A DNA stretch of 15,061 nucleotides. Source: CAYQCE01 sp964415885. Lineage in GTDB: Bacteria; Zixibacteria; MSB-5A5; JAABVY01; JAHJOQ01. The notes beneath the pieces were generated by a model that was given only the letters and a program-made list of their open reading frames with translations, did no database searches and was not told the origin of the DNA. Positions 6,647 through 14,942 of the stretch are shown one piece after another (positions within the stretch are counted from its first letter, which is position 1; each line of letters begins with the position of its first letter). The position numbers were made by a program, and so were the translations under genes. The stretch lies in NCBI GenBank assembly GCA_964415885.1, contig CAYQCE010000068.1, forward strand, positions 1-15,061, written 5' to 3'.

Positions 6647-9600
6647 ATGCAAGCAAATCGAATGATCCTTGTAGTCATGATACTCGTTCTGACATTCAGC
6701 ATGCAGCTTATGGCCGGTACCGCGTTCGATAGGGTACAGAAGGGCAGCTCCATTGCTGACTTCAGGGTAGAGTATCTCTACGACAACGGTGAGGGCACCA
6801 CTCTCGGTGCTCGATTCCGTCACATACCGAGCAATATGATTCTCGATTACCTTCAGATTCAATCCGTCCCGCAGGCGTACATGTGGATCAACACTCCACC
6901 GCCCTCCGATCAGGGGGAGCCGCATACCTGCGAGCATCTCCTTCTCGGTAAGGGAAACAAGGGCAGATACGTTGCTTCACTGGAGGATATGTCTCTCGGA
7001 TCGAGTTCGGCGAGTACATACCGACTGTTTACCAACTATCACTATCACACAACGGCGGGTGGCGATGTATTCTACAATCTCTTCGAGGCAAAGCTCGATG
7101 CCCTGCTGAATCCGAATTTCACGGATGAGGAAATTCGTCGCGAAGTCTGCAACATGGGTCCGGTCGTGGATCCGGAGGATGGCTCACTCAGCCTTGATGA
7201 GAAAGGAACGGTATACACCGAGATGGTCTCGGCGTACGAGCGCTCAGGCTCGCGGCTCTGGACCGAGATGTCGCGTGCGCTCTATGGAATGGGACATCCG
7301 ATTGCCAATGTCTCCGGCGGTTTCCCCGCAGATATTCGTCAGATGACACCTGAGGACCTTCGTGAGTTCCACGAGGATACATACAAGCTTAACAACATGG
7401 GGATCATTGTCGCGCTGCCGAGCGAGTATGAGCTCGACGGCACCCTGACGAGGCTTTCGCAGATTCTGAAGACTGTATCACCGGACGCCACAGTCGGCGA
7501 GGATCCCGCGACATTCGATGATCGTCTTCCGCAGCCGAACCCATCGCAGGACAAGAGTATTCGGTATGTCGAATATCCCCATCAGAACGAGAACGAGCCA
7601 GGCGAAGTCGTATTTGCCTGGCCGCCGGAGCTGAAGCTCGATCCGAATTCGGAAGTGGTTCTCAGTCTCTTCCTCGCGAATCTGGCGGAGGGGGAGACTT
7701 CCGATCTTTATAAGAAAGTGATCGATACGCGATCCCGTGAAATCGATATCGGCGCCAACTCTGTCTGGGGCGGTGTCGGTTACGATTTCGGTATGCCGGT
7801 CTATATCGGATTTTCGAATGTGCGCAGGGACGCGATGGACGAATCGACGCTCGCTTCAATAGAGGCATTGATAGATTCAGAGATAGAACTTGTGGCCTCA
7901 TTCGAGGACGGCTCCGAGGAACTCGCTGCATATAACGAACGCGTACGCAACCGAATAATCTCGGAACGCAGACAGCTTCGCCAGTTCCTCAGCACGCCGC
8001 CACGTTTCGGTTATCGCGGAACCGGTAACCAGTGGATGGCTCATTTGAAGAGCATTCAGAAATCCAACGGTGACCGCAGAGGCCTCACGATGAATGAGCG
8101 ATATGATTTCGTGGAGGGGCTTCTCGATTCGAGACGCAATTTCTGGAAGGACTATATCGCAGAATTCAAGCTCCTCGAAAGCAAGCCGTTTACGATGGCC
8201 GCGATCGCCAATCCCGACATTATCGAACAGGAGCGCGAGGCGAAACAGCAGCGCATCGACGCATTTGTCAGTGCGCTGAAGGATGCCTATGAGGTCGACT
8301 CCGATGAAGAGGCGCTCGCGAAGTACAAGGCCGAGTACGATCGCAACACTGCGGTAATGGACGAGATCGCGGAGCAGATGGAGATGCCGACTCTCGTCGA
8401 AAGCCCGCCGATGACTCTCGATGACCAGTTGATTTACCGCGTGGAGCAGCTTCCGGGCGGCAATCCAATGGTGGTCTCGACATTCGAGAGCATGACGGGA
8501 ACGTCTTTCGGCCTGGCGTTTGATCTGTACGCAATCCCCGAAGAGCTTCTTGTCTACGTACCAGCTCTGCCAACTATGATCGATGAAGTTGGAGTTATCC
8601 GCGATGGCGAACCGATCGATTATTACGACATGCGAGAGATGATCCGGCAGGATATCCTGTATGCCAGCGCGAGTTTCGATCGGGATTTCTCGTCGCAGCG
8701 TGCGGAGCTTGTCTATCGAGCTGCAGGCACGAATATCGAGGAGTCCGAGAAAGCTCTCGAATGGATGAAGCTGAAGCTCTTCAGCCCCGACTGGCGGGTG
8801 GAAAACCTGTCGCGGATACGGGATGCTATCAATGTCTCCCTGACTAACCTGCGCAATCGTATGAAAGGCAGTGAGGAGGCCTGGGTAAACGAACCCGCAC
8901 TGTCGTACTGGAGACAGGACAATCCGCTGCTTCTGAGCGCAGGTTGTTTCCTGACCCAGGCACACTCGATGTTCCGCGTCAAGTGGATGCTTAAGGAGGC
9001 TCCGGACCGCGAGGTGGCCGGAGAATTCAATTCATTCATCGACAAGCTTGTTGCCTCGGCGGAAGGCTTATCTATGGATGACCTCGAGGATCTGGTCGCC
9101 GGAGTTAAGGCAGAGTCCACCGATCTGCCTGCGGCTGCGGAATTGAAGGCTCATTTCGATGGAATGAGCGAGGAAGCGCAAAATCTGGCATCCGCCGCGA
9201 TACATGATCTCAACCAGTCACTGAACGAGATTCCGGAATCATCGGTCGGCAGGGACTTCAGGTATGTCTGCGGATTGATCAAGAAGGATCTCGCCAAATC
9301 TCCAAAGGAGACACTCGCTGACTTCGACAACGTCATGGACCTTTTGAGAAGGCAGGATAACGTTCGCTCATTCGTAGTCGCGAGTTCATCCACTCAGGAG
9401 AAGATGTTGCCGAAGATAGTTGAGGCTGCCGGCACGCTGTCGGACGATCGCGCCGCGACAATTGTCTACAAGCGGAAGCCGCTCGTCGATTCAAGACTTG
9501 CCGAGCGCAATTCAGCGGCTCAGGATCCGGTGTATGTCGGTCTGATCAACGAAAACAGCTCCACAGGCGTGTTCGTGAACAGCGCCAGATGCGCGGGTTT

Positions 9601-10222
9601 CTTCGACCACGAACCGGAAGATTTGACAAAATTTCTGTCGGCGCGCCTGTATGGCGGCGGAGGAGGACATTCGATGTTCATGAAGACATGGAGTGCGGGA
9701 CTGGCCTACTCGAACGGCCTCCGCAGCAGCGAGTTCTCCGGACGGCTGTCATACTATGCAGAGCGCTGCCCCGATCTCGCGCAGACCATGAGCTTCGTCG
9801 TCTCAGAACTCAAGAATGCGCCGTATGATCCGACTTTGACAGACTACGCCGTTGCTCAGGCGTTTCAGGCCTCGCGGGCAGGTTCGCGGTATGAGAGCCG
9901 AGGAGAGGGTATTGCATCCGATCTCGTCGATGGAATCACTCCGGAGACAGTTAAGAGATTCCGCCAGGGGGTTATGGCGCTGAGAGATGATCCTGAGCTG
10001 TCGAAGAAGCTCTATGATATCATGCTGCCAACGTACGGCACAGTTCTTCCGGGAATCGAACCGAATGGTTCTGAGGTCGAGGATGCAGTGTTCTTCATTC
10101 TCGGTCCGGAGACCCAATTCCAGTCGTTCGAAGAATATCTCAGGACTGCGGAGGGTAGCGCCGAAGAGGTATTCAGGCTATACCCAAGGGACTTCTGGCT
10201 GACCGGCGGATCAGAGGGATAA
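6647..10222 (+). CDS. Exported M16C presequence-protease-like peptidase
   Basis: The 1191-residue product follows the four-domain M16C plan of PreP/Cym1. The zinc site is HTCEH (H93, E96, H97) in GEPHTCEHLLLGKG, and the third ligand is probably E192 in GTVYTEM, 95 residues later, close to the spacing in PreP and longer than in M16B. The central part (about 510-760), starting LIYRVEQLPGG near 595, looks like the M16C-associated domain. The C-terminal half has YGGGGGHS (1002-1009) and GLAYSNGLR, the substrate-binding elements. PreP enzymes degrade unstructured peptides in a closed chamber. Residues 1-25 form a signal peptide (MILVVMILVLTF core), so this enzyme should work in the periplasm or outside. 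GGAG seven bases before the ATG supports the start. No clear promoter is seen in 6406-6646. A strong hairpin ends the unit. The length exceeds typical PreP by roughly 150-200 residues. Confidence 0.9.
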   Translation: MQANRMILVVMILVLTFSMQLMAGTAFDRVQKGSSIADFRVEYLYDNGEGTTLGARFRHIPSNMILDYLQIQSVPQAYMWINTPPPSDQGEPHTCEHLLLGKGNKGRYVASLEDMSLGSSSASTYRLFTNYHYHTTAGGDVFYNLFEAKLDALLNPNFTDEEIRREVCNMGPVVDPEDGSLSLDEKGTVYTEMVSAYERSGSRLWTEMSRALYGMGHPIANVSGGFPADIRQMTPEDLREFHEDTYKLNNMGIIVALPSEYELDGTLTRLSQILKTVSPDATVGEDPATFDDRLPQPNPSQDKSIRYVEYPHQNENEPGEVVFAWPPELKLDPNSEVVLSLFLANLAEGETSDLYKKVIDTRSREIDIGANSVWGGVGYDFGMPVYIGFSNVRRDAMDESTLASIEALIDSEIELVASFEDGSEELAAYNERVRNRIISERRQLRQFLSTPPRFGYRGTGNQWMAHLKSIQKSNGDRRGLTMNERYDFVEGLLDSRRNFWKDYIAEFKLLESKPFTMAAIANPDIIEQEREAKQQRIDAFVSALKDAYEVDSDEEALAKYKAEYDRNTAVMDEIAEQMEMPTLVESPPMTLDDQLIYRVEQLPGGNPMVVSTFESMTGTSFGLAFDLYAIPEELLVYVPALPTMIDEVGVIRDGEPIDYYDMREMIRQDILYASASFDRDFSSQRAELVYRAAGTNIEESEKALEWMKLKLFSPDWRVENLSRIRDAINVSLTNLRNRMKGSEEAWVNEPALSYWRQDNPLLLSAGCFLTQAHSMFRVKWMLKEAPDREVAGEFNSFIDKLVASAEGLSMDDLEDLVAGVKAESTDLPAAAELKAHFDGMSEEAQNLASAAIHDLNQSLNEIPESSVGRDFRYVCGLIKKDLAKSPKETLADFDNVMDLLRRQDNVRSFVVASSSTQEKMLPKIVEAAGTLSDDRAATIVYKRKPLVDSRLAERNSAAQDPVYVGLINENSSTGVFVNSARCAGFFDHEPEDLTKFLSARLYGGGGGHSMFMKTWSAGLAYSNGLRSSEFSGRLSYYAERCPDLAQTMSFVVSELKNAPYDPTLTDYAVAQAFQASRAGSRYESRGEGIASDLVDGITPETVKRFRQGVMALRDDPELSKKLYDIMLPTYGTVLPGIEPNGSEVEDAVFFILGPETQFQSFEEYLRTAEGSAEEVFRLYPRDFWLTGGSEG

Positions 10223-10249
10223 TCGCAGGAGAATGCTGTGTGAACAGCA

Positions 10250-10280
10250 AAACGGCGGGAGAAATCCCGCCGTTTCTTTG
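10250..10280. terminator. Bidirectional terminator between convergent genes
   Basis: AAACGGCGGGA (10250-10260) and TCCCGCCGTTT (10265-10275) form a perfect 11-bp stem closed by a GAAA tetraloop. T-rich sequence follows on the plus strand, and a short T run follows on the minus strand. It lies 28 nt after the M16C stop and 33 nt beyond the M6 stop, so it can serve both genes. Confidence 0.85.
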
Positions 10281-10307
10281 TATCTATAAATCCAACTCAA
10301 TGTCGAA

Positions 10308-12896
10308 TCAGCAATCGCTTCCCGGTTCCGGTCCACCTCTAAATACGTAGTTTACTATGATCGTGATATCAACAAGGTTGATCTTGCCGTCACAGTTAGC
10401 ATCGGCGATAGCGAGGTTTGAGGGCGGATCACCGTCGAGATAGACGTACGAAATCAGGAACACGATGTCGTCTACATCAATCGCGCCATCCTCTGTCAGG
10501 TCTCCGGACTGATGTGCCGGTCCGCTTTCGAGGAATGCGAGCACGCGGCTGAACAGCGAATCACGCGAGTCGTAGCCGTAGTCAACGTAATAGTCGTTAA
10601 TCCCCTCAAAACCAAATCCGAGGAATACCGCGGAGTAGGTCTCGGTTTTCACTTCGACACCGGCGGAGTTGAAACCGTCGTACTGCAGGCACACCACATT
10701 CGAGTCGACCGGCATGAGATTGTCGGTCGAAGTCTGGTTGCCCGCGCCGTCGGCCGAACCCGCAAGCACGAAGGAAATGCTGTCCGCGCCCACTGACGAG
10801 CCGTCCAGGCCCCTCACGATGACCCCACCGCTTCCAGCATATGAACACTTAAAATAGTCGGTAAGCAGGTCCGGATCGGTGACATCCAGATGTTCGGCTA
10901 TGTCCTGACCAGTTATGAACAGCATACCACCCGAGTCGAGGTAGTCTCTTATGAACTGCCTGTCATCAGCGTTTAGCGTCTCGGACCTCGAATCGCCTGT
11001 GAACCAGAGCACATAGGGGAATGCGAGCTCGGCTGCTCCAGGGCTGCCAAGCGTGTCTTTGCCCCAAATCTCGTAGGTTAGCTTGTTTGAGGATAATACT
11101 TCAGTGAAATAATCTTCGTAGTTTGTATGATTCGAATTGTCGTCATCGACGAGAAGCACGTCAACTCCTCCGACGGCCTTGTCGAATGTGAATTGGAATG
11201 TGTCGACATGGCTCGTCTGAGACAGAGTGAGCGTGAAATCGACGAATGTCGTATCCATATCTGCGGGGACCTCGAACACTATCGGTGCACCGAGATTATC
11301 GGCTATCTGATCGCGGATCAGATCGCCGAGCCCGGAAGATGGAGAGTTGAACAAGATGCGAGGATCATTACACGACAACTCCGCAGTCAGGCCGGTAACA
11401 TCATCCCACATGTTCTCGATCGTAAGGAAGAACTCTACCGACTCTCCCAGCTCGAGGAATCCGTCGGCGTCTCCGCCGACATTATCGCTGAAAGAGTAGT
11501 CAAGCAGGCTGTAGCGCGGACGTGCGAACTCGATTTCGAGGCTCGCGGTCATCAAGCTGTCGGAGTCACTTATGTCATAGACCGCGACTTCGGTTATCAT
11601 ACCGCTGTAAGCCCTGCTGTTCGGCACAGTTATATCGGAGAACTCTCCGGCATTTGATGATCCCGGGTAACAATCGCCGTCGTCACCCCTGTTCCATCCG
11701 CCTTCGAGGCCGAAATCGCCGTCCGCCTGCTCGATCGCTACAAGATATCGCGGTTCGTTGTAGTTGCCTGACTGAGTTTCATCGACGTGATATATGATCA
11801 AACCTGCACCGGGCAGTCTGCGATCGAATTTGATTTTCTGACGATTCTCGACAAGAAAATACTCCGGACCAGGGATACCATCTTTCCATATCTTTGCGAC
11901 ATACGGGACGTCCTCCACCTGCGGGAATTCATGGTCGATCAGATTCTGATCGATAACATCCGGTTCGAGATAGCCGAGCTGAATCTTGCACCATGCATCG
12001 AAATGCGCCGGATACACACCGTTCTGGTTCCATGACCCGCCGGCCATAAGCGACCAGTTTCCTATACCCTCGGATGAATAATCTGTGTCGTACAGATCCG
12101 GCAGTCCGAGAACATGCCCGAATTCGTGGCAGAACACGCCGATAGTCACGAGATTGTTAATTGAGGCGGTATTCTCCTCCGGCTGCATGGAGTACCTGCG
12201 AAGCGCTACTCCGTCATAGTACTGCGTGCCGGACATGAACCACTGATGAGAGTGGATCATGTGACTGCTTCCGGTCTGTTCACGGCCCGGTCCGGCATGC
12301 ACGATCAGCAGTCCCTCGACACTGCCATCGCCGTCATTGTCAAATTCTGAGAAGTCGATATCGGGATCGGCCGCAGCCACGGCATCCTCGGTCATTTTCT
12401 GGGCATTCTGCGGATAATCGCCGAATCCGTACTGTCCGTCCACGTAGTAGTCGTATGTTTCCGGCAATCGGTACCAGCCGACAACCGTCCCCTGTATTGC
12501 CATCTGGCCATAAGAATTCTCGAGATAGAACTCGTTCATGCTGCCGGATTCGAGAAGGCCCTCTGAGAACATAAGGTCCTCGAAATACTCCACAGTACCA
12601 AGACCGCCGACATCCCATTCGTTATCCGAAAAATCGACCAGGATGATGATAATGTTCAATGTGTCGGTCTCTTCCGAAAGCCCGGTTTTCAAGGTGAATG
12701 TTTCCTTAGTCGGAGCCCACACGCCTTTCTCACGGGCCTGGGCCATGCTCTCTGCAAATTTCTCGAGACTGCCCTCGGATTTCAGCTTTTCGATGAGATC
12801 GGGGTGTGGCGGTGCGGCGTTAGCGCCGTTAGAGATCGATGCGAACAAGAACAGAGCAGCGATCAGAAATGGCAGCTTAAATTGATATCCATTCAT
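10308..12896 (-). CDS. Secreted M6 (InhA-type) metalloprotease with dockerin-like tail
   Basis: This 862-residue protein has a signal peptide (1-28, ending SNGANA) and a short propeptide-like stretch. The M6 catalytic domain spans about 78-455, with the zinc motif HEFGHVLGLPD (H257, E258, H261, D267) and a Met-turn SLMAGGSW (M284). DNDGDG at 187-191 is a likely calcium loop. A beta-sandwich region (about 460-575) and an alpha/beta region (about 577-790, LLVDDDN, then DYLDSGGMLFITGQD) resembling glutamine-amidotransferase-like domains follow. The last 66 residues hold two calcium-loop repeats, GDLTEDGAIDVDD and ADANCDGKINLVD, in dockerin type I style, ending in RGGPEPGSDC. It should hydrolyse proteins outside the cell. 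The dockerin-like tail may attach to a cohesin or act as a fold-stabilising or sorting tail. AGAGGA 11 nt upstream of the ATG is a somewhat distant ribosome site. Confidence 0.93.
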   Translation of the reverse strand: MNGYQFKLPFLIAALFLFASISNGANAAPPHPDLIEKLKSEGSLEKFAESMAQAREKGVWAPTKETFTLKTGLSEETDTLNIIIILVDFSDNEWDVGGLGTVEYFEDLMFSEGLLESGSMNEFYLENSYGQMAIQGTVVGWYRLPETYDYYVDGQYGFGDYPQNAQKMTEDAVAAADPDIDFSEFDNDGDGSVEGLLIVHAGPGREQTGSSHMIHSHQWFMSGTQYYDGVALRRYSMQPEENTASINNLVTIGVFCHEFGHVLGLPDLYDTDYSSEGIGNWSLMAGGSWNQNGVYPAHFDAWCKIQLGYLEPDVIDQNLIDHEFPQVEDVPYVAKIWKDGIPGPEYFLVENRQKIKFDRRLPGAGLIIYHVDETQSGNYNEPRYLVAIEQADGDFGLEGGWNRGDDGDCYPGSSNAGEFSDITVPNSRAYSGMITEVAVYDISDSDSLMTASLEIEFARPRYSLLDYSFSDNVGGDADGFLELGESVEFFLTIENMWDDVTGLTAELSCNDPRILFNSPSSGLGDLIRDQIADNLGAPIVFEVPADMDTTFVDFTLTLSQTSHVDTFQFTFDKAVGGVDVLLVDDDNSNHTNYEDYFTEVLSSNKLTYEIWGKDTLGSPGAAELAFPYVLWFTGDSRSETLNADDRQFIRDYLDSGGMLFITGQDIAEHLDVTDPDLLTDYFKCSYAGSGGVIVRGLDGSSVGADSISFVLAGSADGAGNQTSTDNLMPVDSNVVCLQYDGFNSAGVEVKTETYSAVFLGFGFEGINDYYVDYGYDSRDSLFSRVLAFLESGPAHQSGDLTEDGAIDVDDIVFLISYVYLDGDPPSNLAIADANCDGKINLVDITIIVNYVFRGGPEPGSDC

Positions 12897-12942
12897 GGCT
12901 TAATCGGTCCTCTTTGAAGCAGGGTTTGATGCGTACTCAACA

Positions 12943-12970
12943 AATATAACCCAAAACCGCGATTAGACAA
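12943..12970 (-). promoter_or_regulatory. Possible promoter for the M6 protease gene
   Basis: On the minus strand TTGTCT (12970-12965) precedes TATATT (12948-12943) by 16 bp, giving a start near 12936 and a leader of about 40 nt. Spacing is one short of ideal. Confidence 0.4.
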
Positions 12971-13033
12971 GGCAATATGGCGATCGGAATCACGCTGTGC
13001 TACATACTGCCGGTTTCAGGTGGTCTCTGAATC

Positions 13034-13079
13034 GTGCCAGTTCACACATCCGGCTGTCGCCGGGTGCAGGAACCGGCAC
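13034..13079. repeat. Nested two-stem hairpin in a divergent intergenic region
   Basis: An outer pair GTGCCAGTT (13034-13042) / AACCGGCAC (13071-13079), matching at 8 of 9 positions, encloses an inner stem CATCCGGC (13047-13054) / GCCGGGTG (13059-13066) with loop TGTC. The two 4-nt sides between the stems form a symmetric internal loop. It lies in the 368-bp gap 12897-13264 between the divergent M6 and flavodiiron genes. That gap otherwise holds only the two predicted promoters. Confidence 0.5.
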
Positions 13080-13183
13080 AACATCTGAGTTTTTCACACG
13101 TCAAGGGCAGCCGGTTCAGGCCTGCCGGGAGATTATAACGTTTGTGGATCGCCAAGGTTCGTATTTGAAAGTAGATAATCGGC

Positions 13184-13211
13184 TTGACGAAACTCATCAT
13201 CGGTCTATTTG
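13184..13211 (+). promoter_or_regulatory. Possible promoter for the flavodiiron gene
   Basis: TTGACG (13184-13189) and TATTTG (13206-13211) are 16 bp apart, about 55 nt before the ATG at 13265. The -35 is strong and the -10 is weak. Confidence 0.35.
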
Positions 13212-13264
13212 TTGGATATTTAGAGAACGAAATGACAAGATTGAGATAGAGGAGACAATTCGAA

Positions 13265-14452
13265 ATGAAAACGACCAAGATTACTGACAATCTCTTCTGG
13301 GTGGGAGCCGTGGACTGGGACCTGAGAGATTTTCACGGCTACCAAACCGAGAAGGGTTCCACTTACAACGCCTATCTGCTCAAAGATGACAAGACAGTGC
13401 TGTTAGACACCGTGAAGAGCGGTCTCGAAGATGATCTTATTCGGAATATCAAGGAAGTCTCAGATTTGGACAAGATCGATTATATCGTCTGCAATCATGC
13501 CGAGATGGATCACACCGGTTCGCTGCCGAAGATTATGGAGCTTGTCAAGCCAGAGAAGCTGATAACAAACGCGAAGGGCAAGGACACGCTCATCGAGCAT
13601 TTCGGCGATCTCGGCTGGCCGATTGAAGTCATAAAGGAGGGCGATACTATCGAGACCGGATCGCGGACCATACGGTTCCTCGGAACGCCAATGCTCCATT
13701 GGCCCGAGAGTATGGCGTCGTACATCGAGGAGGATCAGGCTCTCGTCTCGAACGACATATTCGGTCAGCACTGGGCCACCTCTGAGCGGTTCGATGACGA
13801 GGTCGACTACGGCGAATTGATGTGGCAGTCAGCGAAGTACTTTGCGAATATTTTCCTCCCGACCGCAGGCGCCGCGCGGAAGATGCTCTCGAAGCTCGAG
13901 GATCAGAAGATCGATCCGAAGCTGATTCTCGTCGACCACGGTCTAATCTGGCGGGAGCATGTCTCCGAGATTATCGAGAAATACAAATTCTGGGGCGAGC
14001 AGAGGTTCTTTCCCAAAGCTGTCGTCGTGTATGACACGATGTGGGGGAGTACGTCGAAGATCGCGCGCGCGATCGGCAGAGGGCTCTCTGCTGAGGGCGT
14101 GTCGGTTAAGCTCTTCGATCTCAGGTTCAACCACAGGAGCGATATAATCACCGAGATGCTCGATGCTCGTGCCGTGGTGCTGGGATCATCCGTTCTCAAC
14201 AAGCAGATACTCCCGAAGATGGCCGATATGCTGTCGTACATGAAATCGCTCAATCCCGGCAATAAGATAGGGGCGGCATTCGGGTCGTATGGCTGGCAGG
14301 ATGCCGGAGTGAAGAAGCTGAACGCCGCTATGGAAGAGCTGAAGTTCGATATTGTCGAGGATGGAATCAGCTTCAAGTATGTTCCCTCCGAAGAAAATCT
14401 AAGTGAATGTGAGAAGTTCGGCGAGCGGATCCGTAAGGCAGTACTCTCCTGA
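13265..14452 (+). CDS. Flavodiiron protein (A-type), O2/NO reductase
   Basis: The 395-residue product has the two-domain layout of class A flavodiiron proteins. The metallo-beta-lactamase-like domain (about 1-245) carries a full set of diiron ligands: H78, E80 and D82 in NHAEMDHTG, H145 in MLHWPES, D164 in SNDIFG and H225 in VDHGLIW. The flavodoxin domain (about 250-395) has the FMN phosphate loop YDTMWGSTSKIA (256-267). These cytosolic enzymes reduce O2 to water, or NO to N2O, protecting oxygen-sensitive metabolism, and take electrons from rubredoxin. No rubredoxin domain is fused and no rubredoxin gene is in the window, so the electron donor lies elsewhere. The choice between O2 and NO as main substrate cannot be made from sequence. 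AGGAG ten bases before the ATG supports the start. The gene appears to be monocistronic with its own promoter. Members are annotated fprA, norV or roo, and I leave the symbol open. Confidence 0.95.
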   Translation: MKTTKITDNLFWVGAVDWDLRDFHGYQTEKGSTYNAYLLKDDKTVLLDTVKSGLEDDLIRNIKEVSDLDKIDYIVCNHAEMDHTGSLPKIMELVKPEKLITNAKGKDTLIEHFGDLGWPIEVIKEGDTIETGSRTIRFLGTPMLHWPESMASYIEEDQALVSNDIFGQHWATSERFDDEVDYGELMWQSAKYFANIFLPTAGAARKMLSKLEDQKIDPKLILVDHGLIWREHVSEIIEKYKFWGEQRFFPKAVVVYDTMWGSTSKIARAIGRGLSAEGVSVKLFDLRFNHRSDIITEMLDARAVVLGSSVLNKQILPKMADMLSYMKSLNPGNKIGAAFGSYGWQDAGVKKLNAAMEELKFDIVEDGISFKYVPSEENLSECEKFGERIRKAVLS

Positions 14453-14499
14453 TCCCCCGGTACTCAGGGGCTTGTTGAAAAGCCGTTACGCCAGATTCT

Positions 14500-14520
14500 A
14501 CGCCCGCGTTTCGCGGGCGT
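14500..14520. repeat. GC-rich hairpin after the flavodiiron gene
   Basis: ACGCCCGCG (14500-14508) and CGCGGGCGT (14512-14520) form a perfect 9-bp stem with loop TTT. No T run follows, so it is not a standard terminator, though it lies 48 nt after the flavodiiron stop and may help end or protect that transcript. Confidence 0.55.
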
Positions 14521-14564
14521 GTGATCCGACCGGGTGATCCATAGCTTGCTGTGGGAGAACTGAA

Positions 14565-14681
14565 GCGAAGGCGTAGCGTGGCCCGGGTCTATTGACCCGG
14601 GTTTCATAGGTAGTTGCTCACGAAGACATACGCGGATCACGAAACGGTTTTCAAAGATGACGGTGTAGTGGTGTCATTCCC
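14565..14681. repeat. 117-bp tandem repeat, copy 1
   Basis: This unit is repeated directly and without spacer at 14682-14798, with 108 of 117 positions identical by eye. It contains the hairpin CCCGGGTC-TATT-GACCCGGG, then a variable stretch, and ends in GTGTCATTCCC. The segment CGGTTTTCAAAG near its 3' part looks like a degraded inverted copy of the GTTGAAAA(A/G)CCG end of the surrounding element. Confidence 0.85.
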
Positions 14682-14798
14682 GCGAAGGCGCAGCGTGGCC
14701 CGGGTCTATTGACCCGGGTTTCAAAGGTAGTTGCTCACGAAGGCGTACGCGGATCACGAAACGGTTTTCAAAGATGCAAGTGTGGTCGTGTCATTCCC
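14682..14798. repeat. 117-bp tandem repeat, copy 2
   Basis: Second copy of the direct repeat, differing from copy 1 at nine positions, most of them in the 3' half. The palindrome CCCGGGTC-TATT-GACCCGGG is unchanged. A third copy seems to start (GCGAA at 14799-14803) but is replaced at once by an element end (TGGGCTTGTTGAAAAA). Confidence 0.85.
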
Positions 14799-14832
14799 GC
14801 GAATGGGCTTGTTGAAAAACCGCACGACAACG

Positions 14833-14942
14833 GTCTTTGCGAGTGAGCGCAGCGAGCGTGGCAATCTCAAAGCAGCCGTATAGTATTGCCTGACTATGAG
14901 ATCGCCGCGTCATTCCGCCTCCGCGGGATTCCTCGCGATGAC
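14833..14942. repeat. Imperfect long hairpin inside the right-end element
   Basis: The left arm 14833-14869 (GTCTTTGCGAG ... GGCAATCTCA) and right arm 14897-14942 (TGAGATCGCC ... CCTCGCGATGAC) are imperfect inverted repeats around a loop of about 27 nt. The right arm is longer by an insert with GTCATTCCG and CGCGGGATTCC. The pattern of GCAATCTC/GAGATCGCC arms and GCGATGAC ends is familiar from dispersed intergenic repeats of many genomes. The last 80 bases of the window (14982-15061) hold only a small palindrome, GGCGGG-GG-CCCGCC at 15001-15014. Confidence 0.6.

Noticed and set aside
6517..6732. 71-codon plus-strand frame starting at TTG, with AGGAG upstream
   Set aside because: It overlaps the M16C start in another frame, and the product has no motif. 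The ribosome-like sequence alone is not enough.
7898..8965. 355-codon open frame on the minus strand
   Set aside because: It lies entirely antisense inside the M16C gene, whose frame is continuous and motif-supported. It has no recognisable domain.
12997..13287. 96-codon plus-strand frame before the flavodiiron gene
   Set aside because: It runs through the nested hairpin and overlaps the flavodiiron start in another frame. No ribosome site or motif was seen.
14565..14798. CRISPR array
   Set aside because: The two 117-bp units are directly joined, without spacers. The unit is far too long for a CRISPR repeat and no cas gene is present.
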